Assembly: GCA_949357655.1 (NCBI GenBank)
Contig: CASHTG010000017.1
Span: 434,001-498,000 of the forward strand
Origin: Parascedosporium putredinis
Lineage: Eukaryota; Ascomycota; Sordariomycetes; Microascales; Microascaceae
DNA length: 64,000 bases
Reading direction: 5' to 3'
Shown here one piece after another: positions 37,259-48,603 of this stretch. Within the stretch, counting starts at the first letter, position 1. Each line of letters starts with the position of its first letter. Under the pieces are notes generated by a model, which saw only the letters and a list, made by a program, of their open reading frames with translations, made no database searches and had not been told where the DNA came from. The position numbers were made by a program, and so were the translations under genes.

Positions 37259-39471
37259 ATGGACCCCTTATCAATAACAGCAGGCGTAGTGGGGATGCTA
37301 GACGTCGTGACTAGACTCAGCGGCGCCGTAAGCCGATTTAAGGACGACTACAAGCTCGCCGAGCAAGACTTGAGCCGGGCCCGCGATCACGCGTTTCTCC
37401 TGCAGAAACAAATCAGGGAGCTTGAGTCGTCTACCGCCGCGCCGACGGGAATCGCCGAGCCTTCCTTTATCCAGGCGGTGTCCGTCGGCCGCGAGCTCCT
37501 ATCGGACATTGAGGCGTCGTTTCCCCTGAGGACCGATCCGCATACATGGAAGAGCAAGGCAAAATGGGCACTGATAGAGAAGCCTGCCCTTGCGCAGCTG
37601 CAAACCCGCCTTGTGTTTACCCAGAGCACACTACAAGCCATTATCGCGATGGAACAGCTGTAGGCCGTCCGGCCCCCTTGCATTCCCTTCTTCTCTTTCT
37701 TCCCCACTTGATTTCCCTCCTTCACCGACGCATGAAAGGTGTCAGTCCGTCACTGATGTAGCCGGAATCTAGACGCGTCGCCCGCATCATATACAGTCGT
37801 CTTGTCCAGCAACAATCCACCATGGACAAGATCGAAAGGGGTGAGATCCTCGGCAGCACGATTCACAACAACATTACCATGATTCACAACTCCAGCCTCA
37901 ACTCGGCGGCACCAGGCATTCGAATATCCCAACTCAGTCCCTTCACCCTACAATTGTCTCGGGTCGTGCCGGTCGAATCAACGGAACTCTTGCCGAAGAC
38001 GACGCGGTTTGGCCGATGGGGGTTCTCGGCGCAGCTCGTTACGCAACCCAGGCAAGAGGGCGCAGCTTACCTGGCCACTGTACAAATCTCTCTCTTTGGC
38101 AAGCTGTACTCTGCACAGCTGCAAATGTCCTATCCGGCCTTGTCTATCCAGCGCACTTTGCGCGTGTACAACACGGTTCCGATGGATTCGGAAATGGTGG
38201 TTGCGTGCAAGGCAGGCGACTTCAAGACAGCCCGCCAGTTACTGATGAGAGGCCGCGCCCATGGGAGCGACGTGTGTCCTTCAGGGCATCCAATGCTGGA
38301 GGTAAGTCTACTCCGCGACAAGAGCGTTCTGTCATCCTTCCTCCAAATCCTCGCCACATAGTCGTGTTTTGACCAGGTAAACGAGATGGGATAGTATGCA
38401 GTCCAAGGGGCTCAGCTCCACTTGTTCGCCTGCTACTAGATTACGGAGCCGGACCTAATTTTGCGTATGGGAAGCATAACATGTAAGTACCTACGTTTGG
38501 CTAGCACAGGCTCTTAAGCATGGGCGGAGAGTTGGGATACCAGATCTCTTTCCACTAACATCACCGGCCGCTAGGACAACACTTCAGTCTTCGTTCTTCC
38601 ATGGGCACCTCGATATCTCTAGGACCCTCCTCTCTCAGGGAGCCGACATCGAGCACGTTGATAGCGACGGGTACTCGGTGCTCTCGTACCTCTGGGTAGC
38701 CGACGGGCGGCCCGAGAAGTCGCTCGATTTCCTGCGCCTCTGCCTCTCCAACGGATTTTCCGAGGTCAACGCCTGCGACGAGAGGGGGTGGACGGCGTTG
38801 CACCGGGCCGCCGCCATTGGCACGTCGGCCGACATCGAGGCCTTTCTCAAGCTCGGCGCGTCCCACGACCAGCGCGCGCGGTGGTACGGCTGGACGGCGC
38901 TCTTCTTCGCCGCGTCGCACGACAACCTCGAGACCTTTCAGACCCTCGTCGAGCACGCGGGCGGACTGGTCGCCTACGACTGCCTCGACGGCGACGGGTG
39001 GAACTTGCTGCACTGCTGCGTCTATTTTGGCGCGCCGCGCGTCATGCGGCTCGTGCTGCGGAGCGGCATCGACGTGCACCAAAGGACGCTCCCGCGCCGC
39101 TGCCCGAGGACCCGGGCATCTCGTATAGGGTGCTGACGGCCTTTGACATTGCGCGCTATATAGGGCCTGACCGGTTCCGTATGTTCGTGGACGCGGTCGC
39201 CGAGACGGGCCGCGAGCACGAGTTCGAGGGCTACGACGACGTCTTTTGGGACGCGCCGGACGAGGGCGGAGAACACGAGTATACCCGGATCTACGGGGCC
39301 GAAGACGTGGATGACCGGTGGACGCTGCTGCATTGGGCGTCGTTTAACGGCTCGACAAAGGTTAAGAGCCTGCTCCTCCTCAAGGGCGCGGACCCGGCTC
39401 GATTAGACGCTATTATGCTGGAGGACAACCCAACTTTATTACCTTGGAGTACGTTTGATGAGGACTTGTAA
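37259..39471 (+). CDS. Fungal STAND N-terminal domain plus ankyrin repeat protein
   Basis: Resembles a fungal NLR-type receptor without the central NTPase. The N-terminus, MDPLSITAGVVGMLDVVTR and a helical Glu/Arg/Leu-rich segment to about residue 134, is the helical start typical of fungal STAND and ankyrin immune-type proteins. A linker of about 100 residues follows, then ankyrin repeats from about residue 290 (for example APLVRLLLDYGAGPN, GWTALHRAAAIGTSADIEAF, GWTALFFAASHDNLETFQTL, RWTLLHWASFNGSTKVKSL). No Walker A motif is seen. Exons: 37259-37659, 37773-38301, 38395-38482, 38575-39471; the first intron uses a weak GTAGGC donor and is the least certain. One base is missing at the G4 at 38407 and at GG 39084. 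Counting these gives 638 residues with no leftover base. Likely cytosolic; its ligand and partner are unknown. Confidence 0.8.
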
Positions 39472-39900
39472 TCTTCTCTTTTTTTTTTTTTCTTTGAGGC
39501 AGTGGCTTAATTCTTTTGACTGGTTTTTTCCTGAGGGGGTTTTGGGAGTCTTTTTCGCGGGAGGAAGGAAGAGACGCGTTGGGTTACGAGATTTGGGATT
39601 CCCTTCGTAACACCACAACACAGCACAATCCTTGGCTACAGTTGAGAAAACACCCTGGACGCAATTCTTCATACCTGATATTCTGCCGCTATTCCCCGCT
39701 TTCCTCATGTGATGGCCCCTGCCTGAGGCGAGCGAGCGCCCAGCGCGTTCCACGTGTGGCAACCACTCTTCACGTTTGTACCTGTTTAAACAGAAATCAC
39801 CGGCAGTAAGTATCGCGATCGTCAAGCACATTGGTCTTGAACCCCGTGTTCGCAGGAAAAAAGATAAAAAGGAGAAGAAAAATAACCCCACTACGAACCC
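39472..39900. other. Gap between ankyrin and GNAT genes
   Basis: Some 430 bases between two plus-strand genes. It starts with a T-rich run, probably the ankyrin transcript end, and ends in an A/G-rich stretch just before the GNAT start. Nothing else seen. Confidence 0.5.
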
Positions 39901-40399
39901 ATGGCGACGTGGCGAGAGATGACGACCGCCGACGTCGACGGCCTCATGCGGGTCGCCGACCTCATCCACCCCGGGCTCCCCGAGAGCCCCGCCGTCTTTG
40001 CCGAACGCATCGCTCTCTTCCCGCGGGGCTGCCTCGCGCTAGTCAGCGAGGGAGAGGTCTGCGGCTACGCCATCTCGCACCCCATCCGCGCGGGCCACCC
40101 GCCCGCGCTTGACTCCCTGGGGCGCCCTCGCGCCCGACGCCGACCAGTACTACATCCACGACGTGGCTGTGCTCCCGTCCTTGCGGGGCGCCGGGCACGC
40201 CGCGCGCTGCATCCTCGCGCTGCTTGCCGTTGCCGATGCCGAGCCGGGCTGCGGGTCGACTGGTCTCGTCTCCGTGTACGGGACCGCGGGTTTTTGGGCC
40301 CGGTTCGGCTTCGTGGAGGAGTTGGCGGATGAGGCGTTGTCGGAGAAGCTGCGCGGGTACGGGGATGATGCCACGTATATGGTTCGTCGGAAGAAGTAA
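39901..40399 (+). CDS. GNAT family N-acetyltransferase
   Basis: Small acetyl-CoA dependent N-acetyltransferase. It starts MATWREMTTADVDGLMRVAD, typical for the first strand and helix of the fold, and has the core strand YYIHDVAVLPSLRG leading into the acetyl-CoA loop RGAGHAARCILALL, then VYGTAGFWARFGF near the end. The frame breaks at 40119-40122, where a G4 run has one base too many; with three G the protein reads through as HPPALDSLGALAPDADQ and is 165 residues, a normal size. The substrate (small amine, sugar or protein) cannot be told. High GC codon use matches the ankyrin gene just upstream; there is no sign that the two form one transcript. Confidence 0.85.
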
Positions 40400-40968
40400 G
40401 ATGGGGTCGTTTGATGAATGAACTGGTGCGTGGCATCTGCTCCAGGAGCTGGCGAGGCATTGTGGAGTCTCGACAAGACTTGTAAGCCCATTCGCACCTG
40501 GAGAGAACATCACCTTAAGATCGGCATATTCCCTCTCCCAGCAGCTCATCCCTCGTGTTATGCTGGTAGACTAGGCCAAAGACTCAGCACCTCAGCCCAA
40601 AAGGGATGGTGAGGGATGGAAAAGGTAGACATTCATTGCGAATCGCCCTATCAGGCTTTGACTGGCGCGTCACTCCTACAGCGAAAACAGGCGCATGCAT
40701 ACACACGGGAGAACGTAAAGGCAGAGTGTGCAGTTTGAAAGCCTCTTGGGGCCAAGTTGATTGCCGTCCCCATCTCTCACCACGTACCCTGTAGCATAAT
40801 TGGTATATGATCCTCCTTCCCTCAGTAACGCCTTTGCCCCAAGTTGAAGAGTGATGTGGCAGATGCATCTCACATATAGAAAGAAGAAGAAAAAAGGTAG
40901 AAGAAAACAAAGGAAAGAAAAGGTAACATCCTCAAACTCGTCGTCTGACGCCACCTTACCCTCATTTT
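40400..40968. other. Convergent gap after GNAT gene
   Basis: Between two convergent genes. Holds purine-rich sequence at 40880-40920 and a short piece at 40791-40830 that resembles the D-arm of a tRNA but has no matching second half. No gene supported. Confidence 0.5.
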
Positions 40969-41896
40969 TTAGATGATGGCGAAAGCCCCCAACACAAATC
41001 CTACTAGCACCGCTGCCGCGGCGGCCGGGGCTCCGGCGCCGTGTAGCATTTCTCGGACCGACCCGCTTCCCGTCCCCTCTTCTCCACCGTCATTCTCCAC
41101 ATCTGGCGGCGGCGCAGTCTCCTTGGGCAGCTTCTCCAGGCCTGCCGTGAGCGTCACGGGCGCAAATCCGTACCGTCCGCCGCTCGTCCAGGTAAAGTTG
41201 TACGTGCTCCACTCTCCCACAAAGTCTGGCTGCTTTTTCGTGTACCACCCTTTGCCCACGTGCGTGACGTTGCACTCCGCGCTGGCCTGGCCCTCCAGGT
41301 GGCACCTATTCACTACCGTTTTGTCTCGGCCCCTCGTCGCCGTATACTCAAAGGTCCCCGGCCCTTGCGTGATGGTGCGCGGTGCCGCCGTCCGGTTCCG
41401 ATTCAGGTCGGGTCTGGGCTTGCGGGGCGGATATCCGCCCTCGCGCTCGATATCGTCATCGTCGCCGCCTTCCTCCTCCCCGGTGCCGCCGTCGTCGTGG
41501 TATGTATGAAGCTTTGTGTGCGCAGGTCCGTAACCGTCCCGGTGATGACGAGCGTCGTCAGAGATTCGTCCGCCCCTAAAACCGATCCCGTATCACGGTG
41601 GAACATGGTGTATGGGAGTCCCCGCTCCTCGTCTCCTCGGATGTCCAAGCAAAGACCGAGACCACCCTCGTGGAAGACGACGTTGTTGTGGTTGTCGTGT
41701 TCGTCGCCACTGCCGTCACGAATTTTCCGTTCGTGCCTGTGTGTGGAATGAGAGTCGTGGGCTCCGGGGTGGCTGGGGCCAAAGAGCTTGAGATGACATC
41801 GTCTAGGGAAGACTCAGCTAACGTGCTGGTGCTTTGGGCCGAGGTTACAGCAGCTAGGGCGAGCGCTACGCCGGGGATTACGCGAGGAGGTACCAT
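40969..41896 (-). CDS. Secreted GPI-anchored-type surface glycoprotein
   Basis: Probable wall or plasma-membrane surface protein; its biochemical role is unknown. It has a signal peptide (VIPGVALALAAVTSAQ), a Thr/Ser-rich stretch, a core with the pattern TQGPGTFEYTAT, a pair of cysteines in RCHLEGQASAECNVT, the family-like segment PVTLTAGLEKL, and a hydrophobic tail ending GFVLGAFAII after a small-residue region, as for GPI attachment. This layout recurs in a large family of unnamed ascomycete secreted proteins. Two one-base losses interrupt it, one near 41655 and one near 41505; with both counted the single exon gives 309 residues without leftover. In the second part an acidic Asp/Glu/Gly stretch is read (DDGGTGEEEGGDDDDIE), but its start depends on where the second break is placed. 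Confidence 0.68.
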
Positions 41897-44800
41897 GGCG
41901 TCGGGTGCTTAGGCTAGCTGGTGGGTTGGGGTATTGCAGAAGAATGAAAGAACAAGATCGTGGTCGGTTGCACGAATCGGATTATCGTTGTGGGCTCCGT
42001 TCTCGATGGCGGGCCACGCCGCAACTGGTAGAGACTTGGAGTCGCGCTGTAACCTAGCTAAGCGCAGAAAAGGAAATGCGCTCTCCTGGAGAAACGGCGA
42101 CGAAGGAAGGCTAGACTGAAAAGTCGGTGTCGATCAAGCAAGCACCCTTCCCGGAGGGTGATGGGAGATTACAAGGCAGCGCAGCTTCTTGTGGCCAGCT
42201 GCTCTAATCCGGTCCGTTCTCTTCGATCCCGGACTCTTCTTTGTTCGTCGGAGTAGATTGATGGAGGCGGATCCGCGGCTAGCGAGGATCGGAAAGAAAG
42301 GAAAGAGAGTGAGAGAGTGTGATGGAAAGAGAGAGAGTGAGGGAGAAACAAAAGAGATGGATAGGTGTGAAATGGAGGAAGAAAAGAAAAGAAAAACCAC
42401 GCGTACAGAGAGGACACAGGATTATCTCCAATGGTCACCGGCTTCTTTACTTGCTTCCTTTTTCCTCTTGGCGTCTAGCGGGAAGGCGCTTATCTAATAC
42501 TCTACGTTTTCCCTTCGGAATGAAGCGAGAAAAGTACAACTTGGTTCAGAGCAGAGTGTGTGCGTGTTCCCTTCATCTAAACCCACTCTACGTGCCCGGG
42601 GCCGTTATTGCGTCCCTGGTCACATCACGGCAGTGCCGCGTTTCCGCCGGCAAGATTTCTGCCCTGACTCGCGGGGGCCCCAGGGATGACCAAAAGAGAG
42701 AGAACAAAAACAGGTGGGCTGACCACGGCTATCGCGGCCGGTTCTCTTCACGCCATGGTCCCGGCCTACTCGAGTGCGCTCCCTCCAGCCCTCTCCATCC
42801 TTGCCTATCGCTAAGCTGTACACATATGACCAGACGTCCACGTCTGCGCGAAGAAGGAGGGAGGGAGAGAGAGAGAGCCTGGCCAATTTCATCCTCCCCT
42901 CCCTTCTGCCCCGCCCCGGGAACGTTGAGCTTGATTCGGTAGCCATTTTAGCCGCGGCGATGCTATTCTCGAGTGACGTGCCTGTCCGGATTTGGATGGG
43001 CGGGTGGTCATGGTAGGAACTCTCGGCATGGCATTTCGCTTTGCCGGGCCCAGTTAAAAGTTGGAGGATCTGCGGTCGACTTGACGAGCTGGCACCCCGT
43101 GCGCACCATGGTTCCCGTTGCCGCCCTAGGAACACGTTTGGGAAGAAGCTTTTGTCTTGTTGCTCGAGAGGTCCACGAAGATCACGGCTGATGTGGGTCA
43201 CGTCATACACTGATCGACAGGGCGCGCGCAACAACACTATTTCAACTCCCGGTCTCGATCGAGGAGCGATCTAGGGATGGGGGAGGGGGATGTCGAAAGT
43301 AAGCGGGCAAGCAGGGAAGTTCGCTTTCAGTCATCTTTTGTTAAAGAGAAAAAAAAAAAAAAAGATGGCCAAAAGGGGGAAGATGTGCTGGATAAAGATG
43401 ATGATTTCAATATCCGGGCCGCGTGGCTCGTTCTGGCAGCCCTCCCCGATTGGGCGGGAATGGGAGGCGAGTCCAGTCGCTAAATCAACGTGCCTTGGAA
43501 AGAAGGGGAAAAAGAGGAGAATGGCGACCAATTTAATTCGCTCTTGCGCGCAACTTTTTTCGGCCGGATCCCCTTCTTTTTCTCACCACGGCTTTCTCCG
43601 TCGGCGTCTTGTACGTGCGCGGCCCGGATTCCATCTGATCTATCCAGCCTCGCTCGCTACCAGTTGAAGTGCCCCAGGGTTCACCAGAAAACAAAATTGA
43701 TGGCGGCATGTCCACCTCGAATGCGGACCGGCGGGTGCCTCTGGTACATGTATCAATAGGGCCTGGGCTTCAGAGGATACCGTGATGGATCGGGAGGCGA
43801 TAGCCTTTGGCCCGAGCCCGAAGTGAAGTCCGTCCCTACGGACACTCAGAAACGGGCGTGCGAGCTGTTAGGTTTGAGCCGATGACCGGATCCCCAGACC
43901 AAGCGAACCCCTTGGGATCGCGCCCCGCGATGTGGTCCAAACCAGAGGTCAGAAGGCAATGGGCCAATCCTTCTAGAAAGCGACATGGAATGTTTGAAGA
44001 AGCGGGGAAACAACGAATTGCCTCCTGCATCTACATGTACCCCTTTACGCGCATTGCGCAAGGCCACCAAAGTAGACTGTGATGTATATACCGCAGGCTA
44101 AGCTTTCTGAACCACGCACTTGTAAGCGAAGTTACTGGTGATGCATATATGCGGCCAGGCTAAGTAAAACGCTTGCGTGGAGGCAGCAAGCCTTTGTCTT
44201 GCTGGGTCTCCCTGGGTCTTCCAACCTCTCATTGGGAATGTGCTCCCCTGCGATTGAAGGCGACATCAAGAGTTTGTGTCCCCTTGAAGCATCACCTGAG
44301 CCGAGGCACGCTGATTTGGAGAAGCGAGGCATGACGCTCGCTTTAATCTACCAAGTCGTTTTGACTAACACGTAGAAAGTCATGTGCCAGGGAATTTGGA
44401 GTCGGGCTACACGTGTAGTTGGCCAAACTACCCACATTCGCGCCGAAATATACCTCGTTTTAGGTGTAGGATATCATTCATCCCATCTGGCACGAAGAAT
44501 AACCTGCAACGGACGGGAGACGGGCTGAATCCGACGCCGGCGAAACAAGGGATGAGATTATCTATGAGGCGGGAGAAGAAGAGAAAGAAACCGGGGATAG
44601 GCACTGAAAGATACCGGGTCAGAGGCACTTGACCAACATATGGCTCTGCCACAACGAATAGGGGAGGGAAAATATTTTGGCTGACGAGGGATATCAGGAC
44701 GGCGTCATTTCTGCGAAAAGAGGTACACGTACTACGAGTGTTGGGTAGTGCTCCTATACGCAACAGATATTGGACCCCGCGGGACGAAATGGGACGGGCA

Positions 44801-47800
44801 AGGTTCTCGGCTAGTAACCCCAAGTGTTGAGAGGTAATGTTCCGGAACATGGACTTCTTCGCCCGGGATCTGATTCTAGGCTTTGCTAGCACCGGCGGGC
44901 GTCGAAGCCCTACCACATATGCTAGACCTGTATGCTGTTCCTACTGTGAGTCGCGAATTACCAAGACGATTACCAAGACGAACGTATCAAAAAGCCGTCT
45001 GCGAGCGAAAATTGCTTGCTTGTGGGACAAGTGGGCACGCGCCAACATCGTCACCAGCCCCATTCGGACGAAACTCGCCGGACATTCGTTGCAATACGTC
45101 ATGTCCTCCTTCACGCGGCAGCAGCAATACCCCTTTCTTGAGGTGCTTCCCTCCGATGTGACCTGTCCTATGCCTTTGGAGCCTCGCTTGGCTGGGGTTG
45201 AAGACCACACCAAAACACCCCAGCCGCATTTATGAGAGGGGAGGTTTGACCGAGAATAAAATAAGCCTCTATTCTTCTACCTCCCTAGTCGTCCCGGGGG
45301 TGGAGTGAGCAGTTGGATCATGCCCGAGGCTGCGACGCGATGCTCAGCGCATCTCGCAATCGGTCCGTCGGACACACCAGCCCAAATATCCTTGCGAAAC
45401 GAAAGCATCGGGAAACCAGATTCCCCATATCTGGACGTAAGGGAATTCCCCCCTCTTACAGAGGCTGCAGGTCGTTTGGTCTTGCCTGGTGAGGGTATTA
45501 CGCCAACCTGGAAGTAATCGTCAACCAAGGGCCGCCTCCGCGAAGAATGTCTCACTACCTCAAAGACACGCGTCCAACCCGAACGCGTGTCTCGGCGCGG
45601 GGTATGATCTTAATGTTCATCGTGAGACACGCCTGCCAACTTCAAAGAAACAGGGCGACTAGGCGTCGATCCTCTTCAATGTTTGAAAGATGGGCGGTTT
45701 TGTGTCACGTTTAAACCAACGCAGAAACACACGAACCCGTCCATTGTCGCCGCCTTAGCCACAAGCCCAGTATAGTTTGTCCACCAGCGCCGCAATATGG
45801 CAATGGGTCTCTCGAGATGGTCCTCTGCACGGAAACCCTCAATCACGGATTTGTCTCGATGGTTTCGGGTAGCGGAGTCGGGCGGGTGCCGGGGTGGCTA
45901 GTTTGAGCCTTCCATCGTAAAATGCCTTGCTTGGAATGCGCCAGTCCCACAGCCATTGAGCACGACGGATGGCTGCAGCGAAACTCGAGAAGAGCGCAAT
46001 ATCCGTTTGGGAATGCTGGATCGAATCTCAAGACATGGAGAATGAACCCGCGAGAGGGCGATGACCGGTGATTCGAGCCTTGACGTGGGACAATAAGCGC
46101 ATGTCACCGAGGGAAGATATCCATGATCTTCAAGAGCAAAATAGTTCCGTTAAGGACGGGATGCGTTTCGAGTCCTCCGGTTTAGACTGGCAAGATGAAT
46201 ACATGTAAGTAGTAGAGCGGTTGTGAAATCGATTGCCTTTGCCTTGTCAAGCACCGGCTGGCGCTATCTTGTATTATGAATGCGAAGAAAAGAACCTAGA
46301 CGATGTTTCTAAGCGCATTACAAGTAGAAACTTCACTTTGTCTGTGGCCAAGGGCTGCTTGGCTCTCCAAGAGTCCGGCCAGCTTGGCAGCTGCACCCGA
46401 GCACATCTACGTCTATCTTCTCTCCTTGTCTCTCACGAACATGATGATGATAATAGCTCATAGCACAGCATCCTCTTGGCTGGCCCACCATTCCAGCAAG
46501 AAAAAACTCATTCCTCCGAGCAATCCGAGCTCGCATCGCTCACAATCTCGGATAAAACAACGTCAACCACACAAGCTTGACCTCCACCCACACACACATC
46601 CACATCACATCCACGAATCACCCACTCAACCCAGCAGTGCCCGTCAGTGCCGCCGTGAGGGCGCGAAGAGCTAATCGCCTCAGGCACCAGGAACGAGGGG
46701 GAATCCGATCAGCAAGATTGGCAAGACCCCACCCCGACACACCATTTTTGGGCCAAATGGGTGGGAACCCTTTGGGGGACAATTGTACCTTGCATGAGGA
46801 TGCACAAAGCCTTCGGGTTAAAGTAAGCTTATTGGCCGAGAGGTCGTTTCAAGAATGTGGGCGAAGAGGGAGAGGGCCCCAGAAAAAGAAACGCCACTTC
46901 CAGGAACATGAAAGCCAATGCTTGAAAATAACCCGGGAAAAGAGAAAAGAAAAAAAGAAAAATCAAAAGTAGTGCAACGCTGTAATTTCAGCAAGAGGTC
47001 GAAATCGATGGGAAAATGGAAGGATGGGCGGACGACCCCACACACACCTAAAATCCCATCATCTCTGAGCTGATCTAGTCCGGGCGAACTAGCCATGGAA
47101 TGGATGACGAAAGGACGAGCGCTTTTTCGCTAGTAATTCCCCCATCCTGACACTAATCAAGAAAGGCAAAAGGGAGGGGGAAAGAAAGCTCGGGTACCCC
47201 AAATGGAGAAAAAGGGCGGAGGAGCTGCTGGCGGACAGCGGATCCAGGGCGGGATTGGGTAGAGGAACGGGGGATCGCTGGAAGCGAAATCAATCGCAAT
47301 CTTACCATGCAGGATGACCCCGGTTCACCACACTGATCACCTGGGTGACTGCTGGATCGATGGCACCTCAGCTCGGCCCAATTTGCGCAATGGGCAGATG
47401 AGGCTTCGCCTCCCCGGTTCCTTCGGTCCATCGCTGGATCGGCAAACCAGGAAACCAAATTTCTACGCGAGGATACGATGGACAATTTACAAGAGAGAAG
47501 CACAGTGCACGGTATAGTGAGGATTCGACAGTAGATGAGAGAACAAAAATGTCAAATGTATTTGGCGCTATACCCTAGTGCAGAGGACAACTCCCGAGCG
47601 CTGCCATTAGAAGATTAAGTTACAGAGGAAAGGAAACATTTCGTGCCGTGTCGGATATCAACAGAATATCAGTGTGATGGAAATCGCCGTGAGTAAAAAT
47701 GCTGGTATTGAAAGCCCTAGGAAACTTTTACATGCCCCCATAAAGCCTTTGGCGCTTGTCTTTGAAAAAAGCGGTCATTAAGGAATTGAACGTTAAACCC

Positions 47801-47875
47801 CTTTCTCAGATCGAGAAAATTACTCTAAAAGCCTCCAGATCTCATCTTGTCAAAAGGTGAAAGCAGAAGAGAAAT
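41897..47875. other. Six-kilobase intergenic region
   Basis: No supportable gene. Contains GA-rich tracts (42290-42370), an A15 run near 43351, three TACATGTA palindromes (43745, 44032, 46200) and short overlapping frames with no domain. The frame at 44837-45235 and its neighbour at 44883-45161 were inspected for a transposon zinc knuckle and not accepted. The right end holds the 3' side of the next minus-strand gene. Confidence 0.5.
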
Positions 47876-48603
47876 TTACGCGAAAGCGTAGGCAGCGATA
47901 CCGGCAGCGGCGGCGAAGAAGATGGAGCCGGCCATGGAGGCGGCACCAGCGGTGACGGGGCTGGAAGGCTTAGGACCAGAACTGAACAGGAGTGTTAGTA
48001 TCGTGTGTTGTGTGTGATGGATAGCTTGAGTGTGTAACTTACGTGCAGTTGGAGCCAGAGCAGCCTCCGGGAACGCCACCGGTGGGGGTGGGGGAAGGCC
48101 AGTGGGAGCGGGGCAGTCCTCAACGTAGGTCTCGACGATGACGGTGGGGATGACGGTGGTGTAGCTGGTGGTGATGGTCTTGACCTTGGTGGCGGGGCAC
48201 TGGGGAACGGGGACGGTAGGCTCGGGCTCCTCGGGGAAGAGTCATCAGTCTCCTCGGGCTCCTCGGGGGTCTCGGTCTCCTCAGGAGTCTCGGGCTCCTC
48301 AGGCTCCTCAGGGGTCTCGGTCTCCTCAACGGGGCAGACGGTGGTGGAGACGGCAATGGTCTCGGTGATGACCTTGGTGGCGTCACCGGGGCAGTCGGTG
48401 ACGGTGTCCTCGCAGTCAGTGATGGTGATCACGTTGGTCTCGTAGACAGTGGAGGTGGTCCACTTGGAGTCTTCGGTGACGGCATCAGTGGCCTCGGGAG
48501 CGTCAGTGGTGACGACGGCAGAGCCGGACTCGACGGGCTCGGAGACCTCAGGGATGACGGAGGCGAGAGCGCCGGCAGCGAAGAGAACAGCGGAGAACTT
48601 CAT
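47876..48603 (-). CDS. Small GPI-anchored Glu/Pro/Thr-rich cell wall protein
   Basis: Predicted secreted wall protein. It begins with a signal peptide (MKFSAVLFAAGALASV), followed by a Thr/Val/Cys region (TVYETNVITITDCEDTV), an acidic run of repeated EEPE/ETPEE units, a second Cys-Thr block (VPQCPATKVKTITTSYTT), a GGVPGGCSGSNC linker and a GPI-type tail (SMAGSIFFAAAAGIAAYAFA). Similar Cys-Thr blocks occur in abundant yeast and Neurospora stress- or clock-controlled wall proteins, so a structural or stress role is likely but not shown. Exons on the minus strand are 48603-48043 and 47981-47876; the 61-bp intron has GTAAGT, ATACTAAC and CAG. One base is missing at the G4 at 48233 and one at the G5 at 48090 (C runs in the gene). 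With both the protein is 222 residues and the tail is in frame. Confidence 0.85.

Noticed and set aside
40785..40835. tRNA-like D-arm GTAGCATAATTGGTA
   Set aside because: No second promoter box or T arm at the expected distance and no acceptor pairing.
42319..42942. Plus-strand 207-codon frame
   Set aside because: Starts in a GA-rich tract and has low-complexity Arg/Glu composition with no domain.
44837..45235. Frames with CGTSGHAP resembling a transposon zinc knuckle
   Set aside because: Spacing of Cys and His does not fit a CCHC knuckle and no reverse transcriptase or integrase motif is nearby.
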